From assembly GCF_020184175.1 (NCBI RefSeq), contig NC_065530.1, positions 70,533,260 through 70,597,259 on the forward strand: a stretch of 64,000 nt of DNA, read 5' to 3'. Numbering within the stretch: the first letter of the stretch is position 1; every line of letters starts with the position of its first letter. Source of the stretch: Aphis gossypii (lineage: Eukaryota > Arthropoda > Insecta > Hemiptera > Aphididae). The position numbers were made by a program, and so were the translations under genes. The notes under the pieces were generated by a model. That model ran no database searches and had not been told where the DNA came from. It saw nothing but the letters and a program-made list of their open reading frames with translations. Shown in pieces: positions 49,701-61,700 of the stretch.

Positions 49701-52700
49701 TAAGATTTATAAATAATCCTACCAGAAACAAGTTGTCTGGTACTGCTTTTGAAAAGCTAATATTTTTTAAAAGAAATAACTTGCATACAAATACAATACA
49801 CTAACAATTTTGAAATCTGTGACTATTATTGGGAATTATAAATTGAATATAGATTATATAGGTACCACAATTACATTTATTAATTCATGAATTATTACCA
49901 ATGTATTTATTGTTATTATTAGTTTATTGATTATTTGTTTATAGCTTTAAATTGACTTCTTATCTAAAAATGTACCTATATAAATCATGATTATTAATTG
50001 CGTTGTAGAAAAGTCTGCAATTATAATTACTATAGAAATATTGACTTGTTTTATTATTGTCTATGTTGAATTTTTAAAATATATATCTAAGTATATATTA
50101 TACCTAATAAATATGTATATACCATAATATGATTCTATAAAGATAAGTACCTATCTTTTATCTATAGTATTGCAATAGAGATTTTAATTTTACATTTCAC
50201 CTTGATAGGTATATTATATTAAATTGTGTGTACATTTTAATATTTACTAAGAATTTTATTAAATACTACCTAATGTAAAAAATTCTATATGTGTATATAA
50301 ATATTTTTGTTTTATAGACCAATTGACCCGTACGTATTTATTTTTATATTTGTCTTATGTTGTTTTATAATGAACGTTCTAGATAGTTTTGGTTTAAAAC
50401 GTCTTATATCCCCAGTGTGCCGACCTGTCTATTAGAAAAGTTCACTCTGCGAGTGTGCTAAATTAGACGTATTTTTATACTATGTAATAAACATGTATTT
50501 TCATATTAAACTATGTTCAGTTATAAGTTATAACAAATAATAATTTAATATCTTAATATCAACAATCATAACTGTGTATTTATAACTGGTGGATGGAAAA
50601 ACAGAACTAGATATGGGGTTTTAAGTTTTTCTAAACTTAAAAATCTAATTATTATTGAATTTTAAATTATTGTCCATTATTCATTTCACACAATTCGTGA
50701 CCTTTAAGTAATTACTTTGATTGTAAGTCAATGCATGGGTTTTTGATAAAAAATTAGTTAAGGTATATCAGGAATATTGTTATCCTTTGACGTATGAATT
50801 TTATGTACCTACTTAATTTGGTACATAAGATTTAAAATTATAGGAAAACCGATAATTATAAAATTTAAAACTATTCTAAAAATTAAGTCGATTTTAAAAT
50901 AGAATATTTAAGGAATAAATGGATAAAAAAAAAATAAAAAAAAACTTCCAAATAATAAGAATCATGTTTATAAGTAAATATAGGTAACTATTAAATAATT
51001 AAGCGTGTTAATTATTTGTTAGTTTATAATTTTTAAAATTTGATAGTTTATTTTTCTTATTAATCCCAACTAAATATTATTATTAAATTTTTTACAGAAG
51101 AAAAATTAAGTTAGTAAAATTTTTATTATTATTTTTATATTTTATTTAAATGTTATTGTAATTAGTATAAAATAATCATACATAATATACATACATTTTT
51201 TTTATTTTTAGACCGATTAACCAGTACGTAATTTTTTGGTTTTTTTTATATTATTGCGTGTTATGATATTATTTTATAACATAAAATAATACATTTTGTG
51301 TTACTCAAAGCATAATTTATAAATTGTTTTTTTTTTAACCATTTTAATTTAATTTATACAATGAAAGAATATTATATAAATAAAAAGAATTAAAGTCGTT
51401 CACTGATTTCATTTTTTATTTTTATTTGTTATTTATTGTTTGGTTGTCTTAATCGTGGCCATTTATACTGTTTTAAAGAGCACTTTTTTTTAGACCACAT
51501 AATATAAAATATAACCTCGCTGATTAATGTCTTATAAATGTTTTATTTTTTGAGTGGACTCATGAACGTATTTATTTTATAATGGTATTGTTTTTTTTTC
51601 TGTCGGTTACCATTTTTGGGCAGAACAAGTTCTTCGGTATTAAACTTTGGGAGATATTCTGATAAAAAAATTGGATTTTGTTGGTATTTTAGGAGCAGAA
51701 GTAATCAATTTATAGTTTTTTTTCTTAATAATCGAGAAAAAAATTAAAACGGAGATTTTTTCAATGATGTGTGGGTTTTTTTTGTGGATTTGTACAAAGT
51801 GTTTAAAGAACGTTTTTCTAGAAATATCAATAAATATAAATTTTGAGGGAGATTTTTAGATTCTCACTAGATTTAGTTTGTACATTGGTTTGTTATACGT
51901 AGTAATGTATCTGTATTTTTTGTTATGATCGGGAGAAAAAAAATTATAGTGTTATTATAATCGTTTGGTATCTATATGGTTATTAAAAAATAGGATCATC
52001 TCCTCTTTAAGTTTGTGTCGTTCATAATGATTCATCACTGAGTGCAAATTTAACACATAAATTAAAGTGAACTAATGGGGTATTTTATGTAAAAATTAAG
52101 AATTGAGAGTTAAAAAAAAAATGTATTTAAATATTAATTTTACTATATTGAAAACTGTTTGATATACCTAACTAATAATAATCTTATTACATTTTCTTTC
52201 AGAAATAATTGGTACGTAAATTATTATTATTATTTAATTAAAATGTGTTATATTATTCTGTCTAAATTTCAAGTTTTCAAAAATAGATCGTTCAAAGTTC
52301 AATGTATAAAATTAAAAGAACATATTTAGTCATGCATCAAAAATCAAAAACCCAGACCTCTAAAACATGAAATGCTAAATTGGATTTTTTAATTATAGTC
52401 CCAAATATGTATATAATAATATACATACATAATTATTTATAAGTTACGTTAGATAAGTATGTAGTATTGAAAATCAAAAAAATCTTCCACATTTTAACAC
52501 TATTGTAAATTTCATATTATTGTATTATGAATAATTTTGGTATATTTTATAATTTTTTCCAGATGATATAAGTAAGTATATTCTACGTTTATTGCCATAC
52601 ATTTACTTTTTACTCTTTTTGAATGTTTAATAAAACACAACTTTTTGTTTTAATGGTTTTCGGTTTTATTAACAATTTATTTCTAATTCTTATTTATATA

Positions 52701-55700
52701 ATATAATATATATTATTAGGAAATACAATCATTTTTTTTATATGCTGTATGATCCAAGAAACAGAGTACATTTTATCACTCATTACCTTTTTAATATTTT
52801 TCAATTGTGTTTGTGGGAAATTAAACTACACTTATGGATCATAAATTTCTATGAGTCAAATTTTTTTTTCACTTAAAGTTGTTGCGTGCCAATATCAGAG
52901 TTGAATCCAAATGTTATTTAGAATGAAAGTTTACGACTTAATAATGAATAATGTTTTTATTACGTATAAATAAAATACATGTAACTAATATAATAAGTGT
53001 CGTGAAAGTGCTCAGGTGTTGATAGCTATGGTATATCTTCCGTTGCTGGTCTTCTAGCTTCCTTTTATATTGTGGTGCGTCTCTTGTTTGCATCGAATCG
53101 TAGCCTTCTGGATGAAACCAGGTGTCCTTGTGTTTGTTGTTGCAAATTCGGACCCGGATTTGATAATGTGCAATAATACTATTTAATATATATGCGTTTT
53201 CGAAGACTAGGTGACCACACTCATAATTGCATTCTTATTGCAATATAAAAATTGGTGCGCTTACTATTCCGACACGTTTCATCGTCATAGTGGCATATGC
53301 AACTCCCTCGACACGAGGCATGGTCATACTAACCTAGCCTTGATATTTCGTAGCCCATAACAAAGTATTTTGTGCACGCGCAACAAAAATTTATTTTTTT
53401 TAAACGGCAATACCTGTTTTAAATATCATTTTCTTCGGATTGATCGATTATTTTCAAGTGATTTTGATGTATCAACTTGTATTGTAAACAAAAAATTAGC
53501 TAAATTACAGCTAAAAATATAATTTTAAATCTTATTGAATATGAATATTTTTATTAGATTCTGAACGGAGTGATGAATGTATTGATTTTACAATGATGTA
53601 TGTTTTTTTTTTTGTGTCTGTGTACAGCATAACTAATCGAAATAATGCTTCAATTTCAAACTTCGGGGGTGGTTTCCGATGGAAAAGTGAATATCCCTTG
53701 GTGCATTATAGAGGTAAAAAGTAAACATTTTCCAATAGTTTTCAAAAAAATCGAAAAACACAAAATAAAAATGACAGAAAACGGGAGGTTTCGGAAACTT
53801 TTCGAAAAATTACTTCTTAAAAGAATAACCCCTATTATCAAAGAAAAAAACATCATCCCAAATACTCAATTTGGATTCCGATCATATCACTCGACAATTC
53901 ACCAAATACATAGAATTACTGACAAAATATCATCATCATTCGAAAAAAAAGAGCACTGCCCAGGTGTATTCCTAGATATTGCACAAGCATTTGATCGCGT
54001 CTGGCATGACGGGTTACTGTTCAAATTAAAATCGTTTCAACCTGCTCCGTATTTCCTCATTCTAAAATCTTATCTTGAAGACCGATACTTCACTGTCAAA
54101 TTTAACAATTCCTACTCTGCCTACCACAAAATCAAAGCGGGAGTACCCCAGGGAAGCGACCTATCACCAATACTCTATAATATCTACACATCAGATATAC
54201 CCAAAACAAACCATACTACCCTAGCGACATATGCAGATGATACCGCTATACTAGCATCAAACAACGACCCAAACATAGCCACCCACAATATACAATACCA
54301 CTTAAATCTAATCTCCAATTGGACTCAAAAATGGAAAATTAAAATAAATGAAAACAAATCAGTCCAAATAAATTTTTCTCTGAAAAAAAACGAATGTCCA
54401 CAACTTTTTCTCAATAATTCACCAATTACTATCCAAAATGTAACTAAATACCTCGGAGTTCATCTTGATAAAAGACTTACCTGGGCCCAACATATAAAAC
54501 AGAAAAGAAAACAATCAAACACACGTTTACATCTCCTACGTCCATTATTGTCTCCTTCAATGAATTTAAAAAACAAAATATTAATATATAAGACGATTAT
54601 TACCCCCCTCTGGTCATATGGTATCCAAATCTGGGGCCAAGCCAAACCATCCAGTATAAGACCCATTCAAGCTTTCCAATCTATATGTCTCAGACAAATA
54701 ACTGGAGCCCCGTGGTATATGACCAACGACGCATTACATAAAGATCTCCAAATCCCAACAGTCAACGATATAGCAACTCATCATTACAAAAAATTTCACT
54801 CCAAACTGCACTCGAACCAAAACCCTCTAATTTCCCGCATGTCCTCTATAACTATCCCTAACAATCCTCCGAGGAGGGTAAAAAGAAAATGGCCAAGAGA
54901 CGCTCTTGCCTAACGGTCTTATTATGATATAAACCCATCAAATTAAATAGGAGGTACTGTTGATGGACGGTTTTCCCCCCTCAAGATATTCAAGACATTT
55001 AATCATTACTATTCACTGTTATCAAATTTACTTATTGCACAAAATGTATAGATTGTAAATATGCTTAAATAAATAAAAAAAAAAATAAATAAATAAAAAA
55101 ATATTTGTTATTATTCAAAAAGTATAAGTCGTAGATACTTGAAAATTTTACCAGTTATTTAGATTGGCATTTTCTTTACATGATTTAATTTTCAAAATAT
55201 TTTGAGTTTTTTTGAGCTATTTATAGACAACTGAAATTTTCAATTTTTCTGAAATTTTTTTTTTGAAGTGTCGATAAAATTTTTTTGGCCCAATCAAAAT
55301 ATTTGAAAATATTATACAAAAATCCTCATGTGTTATTCTTATAGTGATTAAAAAATTATAAGAATACATAGGCACAATTTTTTTATTAGCATTTGAAGTT
55401 CAAATTTTGACAAAAATTCATCAAAATTATGAATATTTGCAAATTATTTTGTAGTTTAAAATTCATAAAATTGTTTATATTTATATCTAAAGTCTAAGTC
55501 AAAATTGATTAACCATGCCCTTTGCAAATGCGTTATAATTGAAAAATAAAATATTTGTTTCAAATTAGAATATATTATGGCAATATTTAAATATAATATA
55601 TCCTAGACTGACAAATCATCTCCGTTCAGAATCGTTTATCGTATACAATGATACCTATCATTGCATTCAAATTTAACCTACCCTAGTCCGAGGTCCACCC

Positions 55701-58700
55701 CACCCCCTAATGTACTGCAGAGCGGTACCCACTTACCGAATTTTTTTAATTTGTATGTATTATTTCCTTCTAAACACCGTGATGTAATAAAAATTATTGA
55801 TACGATTTTAGTGTTTAAATCTTAGTTTAAAAAATTCAACACAAAGTTTTCCATAAGTCTTCAAATAATTTTTAAGAAAACTAACATAATTCTAAGAAAA
55901 AAATGTTATGAGCGTTCTGAATTCAAAATTTTTACGAAATCGATAATGATAACAATTTATCCTTAATATATTTTCAGATATTTATTATTATTCAAAAAGT
56001 ATAAATAATAGATACTTGGAATTTTCACCAGTTATTTTATTTACATAATTTTACTTTTTAAATATTTTGTTTATTCTAAAGCTATTTATAGGCATTTGAA
56101 ATATTCGTTTTTTCTTAGTTTTAGATTCTGAACGAAGTGATGAATGTATTGATTTTACAATGATGTGTGTGTTTTTTTTTTTTTTTTTTTTTTGTGTCTG
56201 TGTACAGCATAACTAGTCGAAATAATGCTCCAATTTCAAACAATGGGGGTGGTTTCCGATGTAAAAGTGAATATCCTTGGTGCATTATAGAGGTAAAAAG
56301 TTAACATTTTCCAACAGTTTTCAAAAAAATCGAGAAAAACAAAAAAAAAATGACGGAAAAACGGCAATTTTTACGCAAAACCAGTTTTCGACCAAATCGA
56401 TTTTTTTTTATGGTTGTAATTCAAAAACTAATTACTGAAAATACTTGAAATTTTCACCAAATGTTAATGTCAGTGATATCCGTATATAGTTAAATTTTCA
56501 AAAAATTTTGACTTTTTTTGAGTTATTTATAGACCACTGAAATTTTCGATTTTTTTGAGAAATTTTTTTTAAAGTGTCGATAAAAAATTTTTGGATGACC
56601 AAAAAGTTTTGAAAATTTAATACAAGGTTCCTTATGAGTTGTTTTTAATGTAGCTAAAAAAAATTAAAAATCGTTAGTCACAATTTTTTTTTATAAGCGT
56701 TTTTAGTTCAAATTTTTACGAAATCTGTCGAAAACGCGAAAATTTGCAAGTAATTTTGAAGTTGAAAAATCATAAAATTTTTTTCTTTTATAACTAAGTT
56801 TTGAAAATTTGGTACAAGGTTCTCCATACATTTTTCTTCAAATATCTGTAAAAAAAACTCTACCGGATTCAGACAAAAAATTTTTATGAGTGTTTGAAAT
56901 TTAAATTTTTACAAAAACCGCGTTAAATAACAGTTTAGCCTCAAACGATTTTTGATATTTGTTATTATTCAAAAAGTATAAGTCGTAGATACTTGAAAAT
57001 TTTACCAGTTATTAAGATTCGCGTTTTCTTTACGTGATTTAAATTTCAAAATATTTTGACTTTTTTTGAGCTATTTATAGACAACTGAAATTTTCAATTT
57101 TTCTGAAAAAATATTTTTGAAGTGTCGATAAAATTTTTTTGGCCCTATCAAAATACTTGAAAATTTAATACAAAGTTCCTCATATGTTATTCTTATAGTG
57201 ATTAAAAAATTATAAGAATACATAGGCACAATTTTTTTTTATTAGCATTTTAAGTTCAAATTTTGACGAAAATTCGTCAAAATTATGAATATTTGCGAAA
57301 TATTTGAAGTTGAAAAATCATAAAATTTTTTGTGTTTATAACTAAGGATTAAAAATACAACACTAAGTTTTCCATAAGTTTACCTTCAAGTATCTATAGA
57401 GAAAACTCGAAGCATCATTATAGGAAAAATTTTAAGTGCGTTTGAATTTTAAATTTTAACGAAATAGCGTAACGATAACGATTTATCCTCAAACGATTTT
57501 AAATATTTGTTATTATTCAAAAAGTATAAGTCGTAGATACTTGAAAATTTTACCAGTTATTAAGATTCGCGTTTTCTTTACGTGATTTAATTTTCAAAAT
57601 ATTTTTTAATATAAGCTGGTTTTTTTAAACCACCTTTTTTACCAACCACTAGAAATTATATCCTATGCTTACAAATCATCTTCGTTCAGAATCGTTTTTC
57701 GAATACAATGATAACTATCATTGGATTCAAATTTTACACTCCTATAATATATAATAATGATCCATACGGCACCTAATGTACAGCAGAGTGGTACTCACTT
57801 GCCCACTTTTTTTTATTTAAAATACAATTTTGATCATCAAAACATCAAATGGTATGAAAAATAGATCAAATATGTAATTAAGCTCAACAGGAATATAATA
57901 GTATAATTTACTAATTAGTAATTTCAAACGATATTACTAAATACAAATATTCTTTTCGAAAAAAAATAACTTATTTTCTTTTCTTTAACTATGTATAGTT
58001 CATTTCAAAAAAAAATATTAACTGTATAAACTTGTTTATCTTGTTTTAATAAGAATTACCATTATTTCATATTTCATTAAACATGTATAAATTTGTTATG
58101 AATTTTCATAAATTTTAGAATCATGTGACATTGTATAATCATGTGAAAGATATTATTATTATCTATCTAACTTTATAAACATGATAAAAACATACATTAA
58201 ACAAATTTATATTAATATGTATGATGATAAAAATTAATATAAAACTATCATTTATAGAATATACTGGTACGTATTTTATTTTTTTTTATTATTGTTATGT
58301 TGTTTTGTGTGGCACTTTCTTTTTAACATTTTAAATTTTGCGTGGAAAATTTTTAAGTATGTGTCTTTTCATTTCATTTCATGTTTCAAATTGTAGAAAT
58401 TCTTTTTAAGGGTTGTGTTATTTCAAAAATTGGATCAATAATAATTGGTAAAGTTGGAATAACAATAAAAAATGAGAATGTTTACACGACACCAATTTTC
58501 GACAAAATTGATTTTGTTATTCACGATATTACAAAAAGTAAAAACTACAAAACTTTTGATATTTAATTTATTGTATACAACACAATTGAATACATCTTTG
58601 ATATTTGATGTTATTTTTTTTATTTATCGAAAGATTTTGAATTTTCGAATTTTTTTTTCAATTTAAAAAAGTAGGTTTCATAATATGCAACAACATATTT

Positions 58701-61700
58701 GTAAAAAAAACTGGTTGATACCATTTATTATAATAAATGTATTCATTAAATATAAATACAATTATATAGTTCCGTTCAAACCGATATGTTGCCAAATTTT
58801 AAAAACTATCTCTTCCTTAATATTTTAAAATAATGGTTATTCATAATCATTATTATTGTTCGTAGCTTATTAATGATCTTATTATTTTTTTTATTCTAGG
58901 CAGTCACTTAGGTAAGTAATTTTCATGTTGTATTAGTAGTTAAAAAAAAAAAAAAGTAGTTTTATAATTTTATATTTATGTTCAATTTCAAATTTATTTA
59001 AACACAATTCGTGTGCTCAAAACCAAAAAGTAATTGATAATAATCCATTATTTATATGTACCTATTGTACCTACCTAAGTGTTTAATAATTTGGAGTTAA
59101 AAAAAAACCTTCTAATAAATGTTTTATTTTTCATAAATAAAATTCATAAAATGTATTTGTGTAACATATTTATCTGTTATTATTTTAATTAATTATAGTA
59201 GATCGATGCGATCTAAAAAATACTTAAAAGTTTGTTAGTTATTATCAAAACATATTTTTAATTTTGTGTTAAAAGCAATAGGTATATAGTAAAATAAACT
59301 ATAATATACTATCCAAAAGTAATATTTTATATTTATTTGTGTTAATAACTAAATATCTGTTAGTTGGTAGTATAATAAGAATATCAATTTTACATTTATC
59401 AAGAAGATTATAAATAACAATAGTTTTTTGATTTTAGCTGACATTTTTTACATAACCGATTTTTTTATGTTCTGTTTTTCTTAGAATCGAAATTCAAATC
59501 CCATGACTGAACACAAAAAACATTTTTTAATTTTTAGATTTGAATATTAAAATTTATACACTGAGAAATGATGGTTCAGAGTTAAAAATTATTTTCTAAT
59601 TTATTAAATATTTTGAAATACCTATATATTTTTGGTTCTAAGTAGATGAAATGTTTACTCTGATAACCTCAAAGTAGAAATTCATATACTATTATTATTT
59701 ATTTTACAATATACTTAATATGTATATTATTATTGTTTTATTAGTTCATTATCATAAGAAGATGTCTATTAATATAATTAAATTTAAAATATCATCTGTA
59801 CAAAAACTATTATATTAATGTCTGACGGAAGCTATATTATAAAACTACAATTTTTTTTTAGTCAGTCACAGGACCTTGATTGGCTTGATTTGTCCTATGA
59901 TTTGAATATTTGATAATATTATTATACATTAATACTTCAATATTATTTTACAGATGGTATGAAGGAGTATTATTTTTTTTTTATTTATTTGATCTATAAT
60001 TATAATTTAATATTGTTTGAAAGATTTTTTTATCCACTTAACATTTTTAGAAAAAAAATAGTTTTCCTTTTTTCAATGTAGTTTTATAATTAATTAGAAA
60101 TTATTGAAAATAAAAAACTGTTATCTATGACTTATTATACATGTTTTCACCACAACCGCTCCTGCTATGAGGTTTGCGTCTGCGACTCGCACCTAGATTG
60201 GAAGGCTAGCTAAAGGATAGTGAACAGGTTGAAATATATATATATATATATAATAACTTTATTTAGTACATGACCAGTAAGGTTAATGCCACATTAATAA
60301 AAATAAAAAATAAACACACAATATTAATATTAATAATCTATAAGAGAGACAACTGCTCTTACATAAAAAATATAATAATAGGGAAATAGATAACCTCCGG
60401 GCTTCGAGATAGCCGCACAACCGGCCCTCCTGTACCGAACTGGACGAATGACGAGCTGTCTGAAGGAAATCGTTTCTGTGCGAACTGCAACGGGTGTGAG
60501 ACGACGATCACGAGGTTCGAGCTGAAGAGAAAAGTGATGAGCTGTCTGAAGGAAGTCGTTCCTGTGCGAACTGCAACGGGTGTGAGACGACGATCACGAG
60601 GTTCGAGTAGAATATAACGCGTTATAATATAAAATATTATATATATTATATAACGAACGAATAGGATATAACGCGTTATAATATAAAATATTATATATAT
60701 TTTATAACGACTTCACGTGGTAAAAGAAACTGCATAGAGCACACCAAAGAACAAAAAACACGTCCTTTTTTAACGACTCAAACCACCGACAACAACGGAA
60801 CCACACCAAACTGGCGGGAGCCGACCGGCGACCGCTGTCCGAGCTTGATCGGGGAAGAGTGGAGGTAGCGTCCTCACTCAGTGTGACCAACCTCACATAT
60901 GCTAGGCTAGCAGGCTGGTTTTTAATTCGTGCACAAACAATACATTTTATTAAGCTTGTTAGACGGTCACTAAAACTATACAATCCCGAGTTGGTTTTGT
61001 AATTTGTTATTCTAATTCCAATATTTCTCCAATGTGGTTCCATATTATGTGCTTAACATTTTGATTATTTACTTACCTAATCAAAAATCCGACTTGTTTT
61101 TAAATTGTTTTATGTTAAGCTATTATTGGTACTTTTGCGTATTGAAGAGGGCGGGATCTAAAACTATTGTAGATATAAGTAAAATATTTTCATTTGTGGA
61201 GTTTTTGTGATGATTATATACTATAATATGGTAAAAATAAATAATAAATAATAATTTAACAAGCTATAAAATTATCATACAAATCAACACCAAGTTAACA
61301 TTGTTATTTGCTTCTATAAAAAAACTATTTAATTTCAAACATTATAATATATTTTACGCTTAGGTTGTAACATAAGAATGACAATTAATATAAATAAAAT
61401 ACTTATAAATTACTTCTGGGTATTTGTTTTTTATAGGTGAAATTAGTAAGTATTTTTTACTGTTAGCAATAATTTTATTTTATGCAATATTTTAAGATAA
61501 GATTTCATGTGCATATTGTTAAACGAATTTAATAAACATATAATTTTATATTATAATTTACATAGTTTATAGAATTTTTTCATTAGTCTTAAAAGCACAC
61601 CTTTTATAGCTATTAGTTATTACTTATTACATTTTAATATTGATATCATACCTACTGAAAAATTTTAAATCACATGGTTGTTATTTTTATTCTTATCAAT

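Larger units (their letters stand above)
53558..55745 (+). repeat. ATTCTGAACG-family repeat, copy A, interrupted by a Jockey LINE
   Basis: The left module (GATTCTGAACGGAGTGATG to about 53786) and the right module (about 55099-55745, ending CGTTCAGAATCGTTTATCG and CAGAGCGGTACCCACTT) belong to the same family as 56122-57810. The middle is a Jockey element. Compared with copy B, roughly 590 bp of the family sequence is missing at the insertion. Confidence 0.7.

Noticed and set aside
59954..59956. 3-nt exon ATG between TTTTACAG and GTATGA
   Set aside because: It is in phase but only one codon long with a weaker donor; there is not enough evidence.
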